Positions 25,608 to 33,516 of a stretch of 64,000 nucleotides of DNA are shown in pieces. Where the stretch lies: assembly GCF_014653785.1 (NCBI RefSeq), contig NZ_BNAS01000001.1, forward strand, positions 434,001 to 498,000, written 5' to 3'. Both the position numbers and the translations under genes were made by a program. Origin of the DNA: Promicromonospora soli (GTDB taxonomy: Bacteria; Actinomycetota; Actinomycetes; Actinomycetales; Cellulomonadaceae). Under the pieces are notes generated by a model. The model saw only the letters and a program-made list of their open reading frames with translations. It had not been told where the DNA came from and ran no database searches. The first letter of the stretch is position 1. The number at the start of each line of letters is the position of its first letter.

Positions 25608-25943
25608 TTGGCCACCCACCCCCTCGGCGCCGCCACCAACGGTGATCCCGGCAGAGCAGTCCCCGGTCGAGACGCTGTGCCGCGTGCCGGCCGGAGGGCT
25701 CCACGCACTCGTGCGGGCGCGGCCTGGGTAGGGGTCTGCATCGCGGCCCTCGTCCTGGTCGCTCTGATCATCTTCATGCTGCAGAACACCGAGCTGGTGC
25801 TGGTGACGTTCCTCGGCATGCAGGGATCGGTGCCCCTTGCGCTCGCCCTTCTCATCGCGGGGATCGGCGTCGGGATCGTCGCCATGGTCATCGGCACCAT
25901 CCGCATCAGTCAGCTCCGACGACGCATCTCCCACAGCTCCTGA
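25608..25943 (+). CDS. LapA/DUF1049 family small membrane protein
   Basis: 111 residues. A polar Arg/Pro-rich N-terminus is followed by two membrane helices (about 39-58 and 72-95) with the LapA-domain core FMLQNTELVLVTFLG and a basic C-terminus, RISQLRRRISHSS. LapA (YciS-like) proteins help assemble envelope lipopolysaccharide in Gram-negatives; in actinomycetes their role is unknown. Translation most likely starts at a TTG (25608), because AAGGAGG lies 7 bases upstream and no ATG or GTG fits. Not obviously part of the amine cluster. Confidence 0.8.
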   Translation: MATHPLGAATNGDPGRAVPGRDAVPRAGRRAPRTRAGAAWVGVCIAALVLVALIIFMLQNTELVLVTFLGMQGSVPLALALLIAGIGVGIVAMVIGTIRISQLRRRISHSS

Positions 25944-26008
25944 CCGGGCACCGCCGGGGAGCTCACGGACCGCGCGAACCCGCGCGTCCTTGACCACCCC
26001 CGCACCGT

Positions 26009-26181
26009 TCGGAGTGTCATCCGGAACAGCCGAGTGTCGCCGCCCACGGCGCTGCGGGGGTGTGCGCCGGCGACGCAGCCTCGAAGCCGACCGCGGGGAC
26101 GCTCAGCTTCGAGGCCTGCCACAGCGCCATGGTGCCGACACTGCCGACGCCGATGACTGCGAGCGGACCGTCCGACGTCAC
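26009..26181 (-). pseudogene. Remnant of a SolA-like flavin oxidase gene
   Basis: A GTG at 26181 overlaps the stop of the ABC ATPase gene (GTGA), as in a coupled operon. It opens [20 protein letters not shown], a GxGxxG FAD-binding start that lines up with VAVIGLGAIGSMTLW of the intact oxidase at 21827-22981. After VGFEAASPAH the frame shifts at five Cs (26056-26060). The next frame reads PRSAVGGDTRLFRMTLR, the equivalent of the flavin-proximal loop GASAGQTRRF. Similarity ends near 26009 and the rest of the gene is gone. It shows that the transporter operon once ended with its own oxidase. Confidence 0.7.
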
Positions 26182-26945
26182 AGCACTTTTTCCAGGAACT
26201 TCTGCGTCCGTGGTTCCTTGGGGTTGCCCAGCACCTCAGTGGGCGGTCCTTGCTCCACGACCACGCCGCCGTCCATGAACATCACGGTGTCGGCCACCTC
26301 CTTGGCGAAGCCCATCTCGTGAGTGGCCACGAGCATGGTCATCCCCCGCTCGGCCAGGCCCTTCATGACGGCGAGGACCTCCCCGACCCGCTCCGGGTCC
26401 AGGGCACTGGTCGGCTCGTCAAAGAGCATCACGTTCGGATCCATGGCGAGGGCACGGGCGATCGCCACGCGCTGCTTCTGGCCGCCCGAGAGCTGCCACG
26501 GATAGTGGTCGCCGTGTCCGGACAGGCCGACGTCTGCCAGCAGCGAGTCCGCTCGCAGGGCTGCCGTCTTCTTGGCGACACCCTTGACCAGCACCGGGCC
26601 GGCCATCACGTTCTCCCGCGCGGTCATGTTCGGGAACAGGTTGAACTGCTGGAAGACCATGCCGATCCGGGTGCGCTGCATCGCCACCTCCTTGCGGTTG
26701 CGCGCGCGGTAGGCGGTCTCGGTCTCGACGAACCCGAGGTCCTCGCCGTTCACCCTGAGGATCCCCCGGTCGGCCTCCTCGAGCCCGTCGATGCAACGGA
26801 GCAGCGTGGATTTGCCCGACCCGCTGGGGCCGATGACGCACACGATCTCGCCACACTTGACGTCCAGGTCGATGCTGCCGAGCACCACCCGGTCGCCGTA
26901 GCACTTGCGCAGCCCGCGGGCGTAGACGGTTCCGTCGCCGTTCAT
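26178..26945 (-). CDS. Polar amino acid-type ABC transporter ATP-binding protein (GlnQ/HisP family)
   Basis: 255 residues. Walker A GPSGSGKS (39-46), Q-loop [10 protein letters not shown], signature [15 protein letters not shown], Walker [12 protein letters not shown], and the switch histidine in VATHEMGF. It energises import through the permease encoded just upstream; the ATGA start/stop overlap (26942-26945) indicates coupling. It belongs to the three-gene leftward importer transcribed from the binding protein gene at 28817, whose promoter carries a copy of the GATTGTC(A/G)ACA operator. The substrate is probably an amino compound consumed by the flavin oxidases of the cluster. Confidence 0.92.
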   Translation of the reverse strand: MNGDGTVYARGLRKCYGDRVVLGSIDLDVKCGEIVCVIGPSGSGKSTLLRCIDGLEEADRGILRVNGEDLGFVETETAYRARNRKEVAMQRTRIGMVFQQFNLFPNMTARENVMAGPVLVKGVAKKTAALRADSLLADVGLSGHGDHYPWQLSGGQKQRVAIARALAMDPNVMLFDEPTSALDPERVGEVLAVMKGLAERGMTMLVATHEMGFAKEVADTVMFMDGGVVVEQGPPTEVLGNPKEPRTQKFLEKVL

Positions 26946-27826
26946 CGCGCCTCACCACCCAGCGGCACAGGGTCGACCGCGGCCTCGCTGCTCACCCGGG
27001 ATTTCACGAGGGAATACCTCTTCTCGATCAAGGACTGGGGGTAGCTGAGGGCCAGCGTCATGATGAGGTACCACAGACAGGCCACGATCAGCAGCGGGAT
27101 GGTCTGGTAGGTGCGGGCATAGATCAGCTGGGTGCTCTGCAGCAGCTCGGCCACACCCAGCACGCTGACCAACGACGTCTCCTTGAACATCCCGATCATC
27201 TGGTTCCCGGTCGCCGGGACGACGGTGGGCATCGCCTGCGGGATGATCACCCGGAACAGCTTCTTCCGGGCGCTCATCCCGAGCGAGTCGGCCGCCTCGA
27301 TCTGGCCCTTGTCCACCGACGCGAAGCCACCCCGGATGATCTCTGCGAGATAGGCCGCCTCGTTGAGCGACAGGCCGATGATCGCCGCGGTGGTCGCACT
27401 CATCAGCGCGTTCACGTCGACCGCTTGCGAGATGCCGGTGAACGGGATCCCGACCGCGATGTTCGGGTACAACGCGGCGATGTTGAACCAGAAGATCAGC
27501 TGCACCAGTACCGGGGTTCCCCGGAAGAAGGTGATGTAGCCCGACGCCAGGAGCTGGACCGGGCGCACCGTCGAGGCCCGCATCACTGCGACGACCATGC
27601 CCAGGATGCCCCCGAAGAGCATCGCCAGGATCGTCAGAACGATGGTCAGCCGTAGGCCTTCCAAGATGGTCGGAGCCGTGAAGTACTGGCCCACCACGTC
27701 CCACTGATAGTTCTCGTTCGTGACCAGGGTATGGGCCAGCCCGCCGGCAACCAGCACGCACACCGCCCAGGCCACGTACTCGAGCGGTCCGCGCCTGTGC
27801 AGCCGCGGCTTGTCAGTGGCATCCAT
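26942..27826 (-). CDS. Polar amino acid-type ABC transporter permease
   Basis: 294 residues from ATG 27826 (GAGGAGG eight bases upstream). About five to six membrane helices, beginning with [15 protein letters not shown], and the His/Glu-type permease EAA loop [20 protein letters not shown], which docks on the ATPase. The string [16 protein letters not shown] is typical of the HisM/GlnP family. A single permease gene suggests a homodimer. An upstream GTG-type start at 27880 would add 18 polar residues but has a poorer ribosome site. Confidence 0.9.
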   Translation of the reverse strand: MDATDKPRLHRRGPLEYVAWAVCVLVAGGLAHTLVTNENYQWDVVGQYFTAPTILEGLRLTIVLTILAMLFGGILGMVVAVMRASTVRPVQLLASGYITFFRGTPVLVQLIFWFNIAALYPNIAVGIPFTGISQAVDVNALMSATTAAIIGLSLNEAAYLAEIIRGGFASVDKGQIEAADSLGMSARKKLFRVIIPQAMPTVVPATGNQMIGMFKETSLVSVLGVAELLQSTQLIYARTYQTIPLLIVACLWYLIMTLALSYPQSLIEKRYSLVKSRVSSEAAVDPVPLGGEAR

Positions 27827-27884
27827 AGCCTTCGCCTCCTCAGTTCGGTCGCGTTCGACCAGGCCGGTATCTGGAGCCATCGGT

Positions 27885-28817
27885 CTAGTTCAGAATGTTC
27901 GAGGTGGGAATGGCCCCCGCGCCCAGCCCCCACCGGTCCAGCGCGGCCTGGTACGCCCCGTTGTCGATCAGGTGCTGCATCGCGGCATGCAACGCCGGGG
28001 TGAGCGGGGAGTCGTTGGGAAGGCCGAGGGCGACGATGGAGTCGCCCTCCTTCTTCTGGTACTGGGGCGAGAGCAGCTCGAACGCCTGCGGCTGCTGCTG
28101 CGCCGCCCAGGCCAGCTGCGAGGTGTCGGAGAAGATGCCGTCAATGCGCTTCGACGCGAGCTGGGTGAGCGCACCCTGGATGTCCGCCAGGACCACGGCG
28201 TCGACAGCGTCCTCGCCGTTGGCCTCACACGTCTGGGAGATCTCGGGCAGGAACGTCTCCTGTTGCGTGCTGCCCGACATCACCGAGATCTTCTTGCCAC
28301 AGATGGACTGGTCGGCCAGACTCAGGCCCTGGGGGTTGCCAGTCGCCACGATGAGGGACGACCCGGCCTCCCAGTAGGTGATCATGTCCAGCACCTCGAG
28401 CCTCTCGGGGGTCGGACTCATGTTGGTGGCGGTGAAGTCGTAGCGGTGAGCGGCGATGCCGGGGATCACTCCGTCCCAGGTCACGTTCTTGACCTCGACC
28501 TCGAGCCCGAGCGCCTCACCCAACAGGTGGGCGACGTCGACGTTGTAGCCGACGGGCGTCTTGTTGTCCTCGGCGAGGAACGAGGTGGGCGGGTAGTGCA
28601 GGTCCGCGGCCATGGTGATCGTGCCGCCCTCCTGCAGGTCTCCCGGCAGCAGCTTGATCGCCTCGGGGTCGGGCTGTACCTGCGGCAGCTCCTCGGCGGA
28701 GCCGGCGTCGGCGCCAGGCGCCTCCTGGGTGGCGGCGGGGGCGCTGCACCCGCTGGCCGTCATCAGCAGCGCGGCGCCAAAGACTGACGCGGCGAGCTTG
28801 CTTCGTTGCACTCTCAT
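27885..28817 (-). CDS. Polar amino acid-type ABC transporter substrate-binding lipoprotein
   Basis: 310 residues. A signal peptide ends in the lipobox-like ASGC, followed by an Ala/Glu-rich linker and a family 3 solute-binding fold (TITMAADLHYPPTSFLAEDN, then VGYNVDVAHLLGEALG). These are the typical entry strands of amino acid-binding proteins. Start ATG 28817 follows GAAGGGAA. It captures the substrate outside the membrane for the permease and ATPase encoded downstream. An operator copy lies 55 bases upstream of the start. Confidence 0.9.
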   Translation of the reverse strand: MRVQRSKLAASVFGAALLMTASGCSAPAATQEAPGADAGSAEELPQVQPDPEAIKLLPGDLQEGGTITMAADLHYPPTSFLAEDNKTPVGYNVDVAHLLGEALGLEVEVKNVTWDGVIPGIAAHRYDFTATNMSPTPERLEVLDMITYWEAGSSLIVATGNPQGLSLADQSICGKKISVMSGSTQQETFLPEISQTCEANGEDAVDAVVLADIQGALTQLASKRIDGIFSDTSQLAWAAQQQPQAFELLSPQYQKKEGDSIVALGLPNDSPLTPALHAAMQHLIDNGAYQAALDRWGLGAGAIPTSNILN

Positions 28818-28871
28818 GTCGTTTCCCTTCAGGCGGTGAATGGCTTGCCACATACAACCATGATGATCGCC

Positions 28872-28882
28872 GATTGTCGACA
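28872..28882 (+). promoter_or_regulatory. Operator copy 3 of the HAD/flavin-oxidase regulon
   Basis: GATTGTCGACA, one base different from copies 1 and 2 and the exact inverse of copy 4, stands 55 bases before the importer operon's first start codon. Confidence 0.7.
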
Positions 28883-28961
28883 CTCGCCTGTAAACATCTC
28901 GTTTCACTGGAGCTTGAGCGCGCCCGGAGTTCGGGAGCAGCCCTACGCCACTCGAACGACG

Positions 28962-29016
28962 GACGCCCGTCACCGGGAGATCGACAGAAAACTGAGGATC
29001 TCCGGGGACGGGCGTC
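28962..29016. terminator. Long hairpin terminator after the GntR gene
   Basis: GACGCCCGTCACCGGGAGATC (28962-28982, about 21 bases) pairs with 28997-29016 almost fully, with one bulge, around a 14-base A-rich loop. It lies 81 bases beyond the stop of the leftward GntR gene and would keep its transcript out of the importer promoter. Confidence 0.65.
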
Positions 29017-29097
29017 GTGGTAGTGGCTCGCGCACGAGTCGCGCCTACGCGGATCAGTGCCCGGCGAGCGCCGGGGCAGCCAGGTTCGCGCGCGGGG

Positions 29098-29787
29098 TCA
29101 GTTGCTAGAGGGCTGCGACCCGGTGAGATGGCTCGCGGCCAGGGTCAGGTGGTCGTTGATGGCCTTGAGCAACGTCTCTCGCTCACCGGCCGCGAGGGCG
29201 TCGATGAGGACGCCGTGCTCGTCGACGAGCTCTTCGCCGGACGGGAGTGCGATCTCGAGCCTGTTGATGCACGCCAGGGTCTGAGCCGAGAGGATCGAGT
29301 AGGCGTCGTCGAGGCGCGAGTTGCCCGCAGAGGCAACCAGCGTGGTGTGAAACTCCAGGTCAATGGCCGATATCTTCCGGCGATCGCCCTGCTTCAGAGC
29401 GATGCGCAGCCTGTCCAGCACCGCCCGCAAGGCGTCAGTCGCACGGGCCCGAGTGCCCGGCCCGCCGTCGATGATCCTTCCGGCAGCGTGGCTCTCGATC
29501 GCGCATCGTGCGTCGTAGATCTCCCAGATGTCCGAAGCCGTGAAAGCCGCCACCGAGACACCCCGGTTGCGCGCAGAGACCAGCAGCTTCTGCTGGACGA
29601 GCTGCTGGAGCGCCTCGCGCACCGGGGCACGGGACACGTCGAGCAGCTCGGCGATCCGAGTTTCAGCCAGCGGTTCGCCGGGCCTGAGCCGCCCCTCGAT
29701 GATCATCTGCCGCAGCTCTTCGCTGATGCGATCAGAGGTCGACTTCCGCTCGAACGTCTTCAGCCCACTTAGACCCGACACAGCCAC
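29098..29787 (-). CDS. GntR family regulator, FCD subfamily (regulator of the HAD/flavin-oxidase cluster)
   Basis: 229 residues from GTG 29787 (GAGGGGAG upstream). The winged helix-turn-helix is about 14-78, with recognition helix VSRAPVREALQQLV. The FCD domain carries DLEFH (D143, H147) and later histidines for a metal and effector. The gene lies between the importer operon and the second HAD operon. Copies of one 11-base motif sit in its own promoter and in front of the importer, both HAD genes and the SolA-like oxidase, so this protein is the likely common repressor. The effector is probably the imported compound or a breakdown product. Confidence 0.88.
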   Translation of the reverse strand: MAVSGLSGLKTFERKSTSDRISEELRQMIIEGRLRPGEPLAETRIAELLDVSRAPVREALQQLVQQKLLVSARNRGVSVAAFTASDIWEIYDARCAIESHAAGRIIDGGPGTRARATDALRAVLDRLRIALKQGDRRKISAIDLEFHTTLVASAGNSRLDDAYSILSAQTLACINRLEIALPSGEELVDEHGVLIDALAAGERETLLKAINDHLTLAASHLTGSQPSSN

Positions 29788-29870
29788 GATCGACTCCCCT
29801 CGGTCACCGCCGGCACCGCTGGTCGGCCGCCGCCACGTTGCCTCCAGCATTCTCTGCCCCCAGCAGGCAA

Positions 29871-29903
29871 CTGTCAACAGCGTTCTGCCGACTGTCGACA
29901 ATC
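29871..29903. promoter_or_regulatory. Operator copy 4 plus a related half-site
   Basis: TGTCGACAATC (29893-29903) is the exact inverse of copy 3. CTGTCAACAG (29871-29880) is a related palindrome on the same DNA face, about two turns away. They lie between the divergent GntR gene (start 29787) and second HAD gene (start 29982), fitting joint control of both. Confidence 0.7.
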
Positions 29904-29981
29904 GTCAGGTCTTGCGCTATGTTCGGTGCACGCCGACGACGGCGCCCGCACGACCGCTCCGCACACCGACTGGAACGAACG

Positions 29982-30656
29982 ATGTCGACCTCAATCCCCC
30001 GCCCGCAGTACGTGTCCTTCGACTGCTACGGCACGCTGATCTCCTTCGAGATCGTCAGCACCACCCGTCGCCTGCTCGGCGACCGTCTGACCGAGGACCA
30101 GATCGAAATCTTCCTCACTGACTTCCGCAAGTACCGCTACGACCAGGTCTGCGGCGAGTTCTACGCCTACGACCAGGTCCTGCACGACGCCTACGCACGT
30201 ACCTGCAAGAAGTGGGGGCTCGAGGTCAACGAGGACGCCGGCCAGCAGCTGGCCGCCGCGGTGTACTCCTGGGAGCCGCACGACGACGTTCCCGCGCCGC
30301 TGAAGAAGCTCGGCGACAACTTCGCCCTCGTGATCCTGTCGAACGCCGACACCAAGTACCTCGACGTCTCCGTCCCCAAGCTGGGGGCGGACTTCCACGC
30401 GGTCTACACCGCGGAGCAGGCCGGCTTCTACAAGCCGCGCTACCAGGCGTTCGAGTACATGCTCGACCAGCTCGGGGCCAAGCCGGAGGACTTCCTCCAC
30501 GTCTCCTCGCACGTGCGCTACGACCTGATGCCCGCCGACGACCTCGGGTTCACGAACAAGGTCTACCTCGACCGCGGCTACGACGTTCAGAGCCCGGCCT
30601 ACAACTACACCACCGTAAAGTCCCTGGACGAGCTCAACTCGCTCCTCGGCATCTGA
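29982..30656 (+). CDS. HAD hydrolase, haloacid dehalogenase type II-like (paralogue 2)
   Basis: 224 residues, collinear without gaps with the HAD protein at 23294. Identical blocks include VSFDCYGTLIS, DVPAPLKK, LSNAD, FHAVYTAEQAGFYKPRY, FEYMLDQL and TVKSLDELN. Nucleophile D14, K151 and the same SSH (175-177) substitution of the dehalogenase Ser-x-Asn pattern are kept, so both copies share an unusual active site. It heads a rightward operon with an OrdL-like oxidase and an aldehyde dehydrogenase. Start ATG 29982 has only a weak GGAACGA site. Its role may be to remove a halogen, phosphate or other leaving group before or after amine oxidation. Confidence 0.85.
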   Translation: MSTSIPRPQYVSFDCYGTLISFEIVSTTRRLLGDRLTEDQIEIFLTDFRKYRYDQVCGEFYAYDQVLHDAYARTCKKWGLEVNEDAGQQLAAAVYSWEPHDDVPAPLKKLGDNFALVILSNADTKYLDVSVPKLGADFHAVYTAEQAGFYKPRYQAFEYMLDQLGAKPEDFLHVSSHVRYDLMPADDLGFTNKVYLDRGYDVQSPAYNYTTVKSLDELNSLLGI

Positions 30657-30679
30657 CCCGGCGCACCTCAGGAGGAAAT

Positions 30680-31957
30680 GTGAAGCTCACGCCCTACTGG
30701 CTCGACACCGCGACGCCGTCCGGTGACTACCGCCGGACCCCCGTGCCCGAGCGCGCGGACATCGCCATCGTCGGCGCCGGCTTCACCGGCCTGTCCGCTG
30801 CCCTCGAGGCCGCGCAGCACGGCGCATCCGTGGTCGTGCTCGACTCGCACACGGTCGGCTGGGGCGCATCCGGTCGCAACGGCGGTATGGCCACGACCGG
30901 TCTCGCGATCGGGCTCGGCAAGGCCATCAAGCGATACGGCCAGGCCCGTGGCCTCGAGATGTTCTCGGAGTACAACCAGGCCATCGACACGATCGAGGAG
31001 CTGGTGAAGGAGCACTCGATCGACTGCGACTTCCAGCGCTCCGGCAAGCTGACGCTGGCCATGAACGCCAAGCAGGTCGGCCAGATGCGTCAGACGCAGG
31101 AGACGCTGGCGAAGCTCGCGGACTACTCCGTGACCGTCGTCGACAAGCCGGACCTCCACAGCGAGATCGGCACCGACTTCTACGCCGGCGGCATGGTGGA
31201 CCCGTTGGGGGCTGGGGTCCATGTCGGCAAGTTCGTGCACGGGCTCGCCGAGGCCGGCACCCGGGCAGGGGTCACGATCTGCGAGGACGCCCAGGTCACC
31301 GAGCTGGCCGCCCGTCCCGGAGGCGGTCACGCGGTCCGCACGACGCGCGGCGTGATCGACGTCGACCGGGTCCTGGTCGCGACCAGCGGCTACACCGGAT
31401 CGCTGACGCCGTGGCTGCAGCGGCGGACCATCCCGGTCGGCAGCTTCATCATCGTGACGGAGCCTCTGCCGCTCGAGACGGCCCAGCGGATCCTGCCTCG
31501 CAACCGGCAGGCCGCCGACAACAAGATGCTCACGTACTACTTCCGCCTGACGCCGGACAACCGCCTGCTCTTCGGAGGCCGGGCCAGGTTCGCGCTGTCC
31601 AGCCCGGACTCCGACCTCAAGAGTGCCGAGATCCTCAAGCGCGCAATGAGCACGTTGTTCCCCTATCTCTCCTCGGCGCGCGTCGACTACACCTGGGGCG
31701 GGCTCGTCGACCTCACCATGGACCAGATGGTGCATGCCGGGGAGCGCAACGGGGTGCACTACTCGCTCGGCTACAGCGGCCACGGGGTCCAGATGGCGAC
31801 CTACATGGGCAAGCAGATGGCGCTGTCGATGCTCGGGAAGCCGTCGCGGAACCTGTGGGAGCACCTGCCGTACCCCGCCGTCCCCGGCCACTTCGGACCG
31901 CCTTGGTTCCTTCCGATCATCGGCGGGTACGCCAAGGTCGTCGACCGGTTCAGCTGA
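30680..31957 (+). CDS. FAD-dependent amine oxidoreductase, OrdL/PuuB (gamma-glutamylputrescine oxidase)-like
   Basis: 425 residues starting at GTG 30680 behind AGGAGG. The FAD motif is GAGFTG (32-37), and the hallmark GWGASGRNGG (60-69) matches OrdL/PuuB/DadA-type oxidases; GYSGHGVQMATYMGK near the C-terminus binds the flavin. These enzymes oxidise a primary or secondary amine to imine or aldehyde. It lies 23 bases after HAD paralogue 2 and 14 bases before an aldehyde dehydrogenase, so the likely sequence is amine to aldehyde to acid. There is no gamma-glutamylputrescine synthetase gene here, which argues against the standard Puu pathway. Confidence 0.88.
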   Translation: MKLTPYWLDTATPSGDYRRTPVPERADIAIVGAGFTGLSAALEAAQHGASVVVLDSHTVGWGASGRNGGMATTGLAIGLGKAIKRYGQARGLEMFSEYNQAIDTIEELVKEHSIDCDFQRSGKLTLAMNAKQVGQMRQTQETLAKLADYSVTVVDKPDLHSEIGTDFYAGGMVDPLGAGVHVGKFVHGLAEAGTRAGVTICEDAQVTELAARPGGGHAVRTTRGVIDVDRVLVATSGYTGSLTPWLQRRTIPVGSFIIVTEPLPLETAQRILPRNRQAADNKMLTYYFRLTPDNRLLFGGRARFALSSPDSDLKSAEILKRAMSTLFPYLSSARVDYTWGGLVDLTMDQMVHAGERNGVHYSLGYSGHGVQMATYMGKQMALSMLGKPSRNLWEHLPYPAVPGHFGPPWFLPIIGGYAKVVDRFS

Positions 31958-31971
31958 CGAGGAGTCCAGAC

Positions 31972-33474
31972 ATGAGCGCATCAAACCAGTGGGTGGTGAC
32001 CGAGGACGTCGCCGCCGAGCCTCGGCTCGTCAGCGATCCTGCCCCCGACCTGTCCGTGCCCGGCGGGGCTTTCATCGACGGCTCCTGGCAGCGCGACGAC
32101 CTCAGGCTTCCGGTTACCGATCCGGAGGACGGTCGGCTGCTGGGGTACGTCGCTGACTCGACCCCGGCGGACGTCGCGGCTGCGGTGTCCGGCGTCCAGG
32201 AGTCGCTCGGAGGAGAGGACTGGCCGCTGTGGGCCCGCAGCGAGGCACTCCACCAGGCGTCACGGCTGCTGGCGCAGGACTCGGCCCGGTTCGCCCACCT
32301 CATCGCCTCCGAAGGTGTCAAGACGCTCGCGGAAGCGCGGCGCGAGGTGGTCCGCTGTGTGGAGACCCTGCGGCTCTCCGCCGAAGCCGGGCCGGTCCTC
32401 ACCGGTGAGACGATCCCGTTCTCGGCGAGCCGGAGCGGTCGCGGCAGGGTCGGCTGGTTCACCCGCGAGCCCGTCGGCGTGGTCGCCGCGCTCACCTCGT
32501 TCAACGACCCTCTCAACCTGGTGGCGCACAAGCTCGGGCCGGCGCTGATCGGCGGCAACGGCGTCGTCCTCAAGCCCTCGGACCACACGCCGCTCACTTC
32601 GTTGGCGTTCGTCGATCTCCTGCTCTCGGCCGGCGTGCCGGCGGGACGAGTCGCCGTGGTCTGCGGGAGCGCCCGGGCCGGGCAGGCACTGGTTACCGAC
32701 GAGCGGGTCGCGCTCGTGTCCTTCACCGGTGGGCCGAGGACCGCGGCGAAGATCACCGCGGCCGCGGGACCGCGGAAGATGCTGATGGAGCTCGGCGGGA
32801 ACAACCCGACGATCGTGTGCGCGGACGCGGTCCTCTCCGACGCCGTCGAGGCTGTGGTCGACGGCGCGTTCGGCGTCGCCGGGCAGAACTGTCTGTCGGT
32901 CCAGCGTGTCTACGTCCATGCCTCGGTCTACGAGGAGTTCCTCCAGGACACCGTCGCCCGAACCAGGCGGCTCAGGGTCGGCAGCAAGCATGACCCGGGG
33001 ACGGACGTCGGTCCGCTCGTCAGCGAGGCGGAGGCACAACGCGTCGAGCTGTGGGTCGGCGGGGCGGTCGCAGACGGAGCGACGGTCCACGCGGGCGGGA
33101 TCCGACGCGGCGCCTTCTACGAGCCGACGGTCCTCACCGGCGTCGCCGACGGCTCGCAGGTGCTCACCGACGAGGTCTTCGGCCCGGTCGTGACGATCAT
33201 CCCCTTCGAGGACCTCGACATCGCGATCTCGGCATCCAACAACACTGAGTACGCGCTCCAGGCGGGGGTCTTCACCCAGTCCGTCGAGACGGCGTTCGCT
33301 GTGTCCGCTCGGCTGGTCGTGGGGGCCGTCGTCGTCAACGGCACGAGCGACCTGCGCGTGGACTCCATGCCGTTCGGCGGCTTCAAGAACTCGGGCATCG
33401 GACGAGAAGGGGTGCAGTTCGCCGTCGAGGCCATGACGGAACCGAAGGCCACGATCGTGAACCTGGTCTCATGA
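31972..33474 (+). CDS. NAD-dependent aldehyde dehydrogenase
   Basis: 500 residues. ALDH catalytic residues: N178 (TSFNDP), K201 (LKPSDH), E273 (MELGGNNP) and nucleophile C307 (GQNCLSVQRV). The GQNC-LSVQR pattern is nearer to lactaldehyde/glyceraldehyde-type and phosphonoacetaldehyde-type ALDHs than to GabD. ATG 31972 follows GAGGAG by 8 bases. It ends the operon HAD, flavin oxidase, ALDH and probably oxidises the aldehyde released by that oxidase. The start has an extra N-terminal stretch of about 30 residues before the usual ALDH opening (FIDGSW). Confidence 0.9.
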   Translation: MSASNQWVVTEDVAAEPRLVSDPAPDLSVPGGAFIDGSWQRDDLRLPVTDPEDGRLLGYVADSTPADVAAAVSGVQESLGGEDWPLWARSEALHQASRLLAQDSARFAHLIASEGVKTLAEARREVVRCVETLRLSAEAGPVLTGETIPFSASRSGRGRVGWFTREPVGVVAALTSFNDPLNLVAHKLGPALIGGNGVVLKPSDHTPLTSLAFVDLLLSAGVPAGRVAVVCGSARAGQALVTDERVALVSFTGGPRTAAKITAAAGPRKMLMELGGNNPTIVCADAVLSDAVEAVVDGAFGVAGQNCLSVQRVYVHASVYEEFLQDTVARTRRLRVGSKHDPGTDVGPLVSEAEAQRVELWVGGAVADGATVHAGGIRRGAFYEPTVLTGVADGSQVLTDEVFGPVVTIIPFEDLDIAISASNNTEYALQAGVFTQSVETAFAVSARLVVGAVVVNGTSDLRVDSMPFGGFKNSGIGREGVQFAVEAMTEPKATIVNLVS

Positions 33475-33516
33475 CGTGCGGCCGCCGTCCGGCGGGCGGC
33501 GGTCTACCGTGGACGT

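Noticed and set aside
23294-33474. A standard putrescine (Puu) pathway
   Set aside because: No gamma-glutamylputrescine synthetase or gamma-glutamyl-GABA hydrolase gene is present, and the HAD genes have no place in it.
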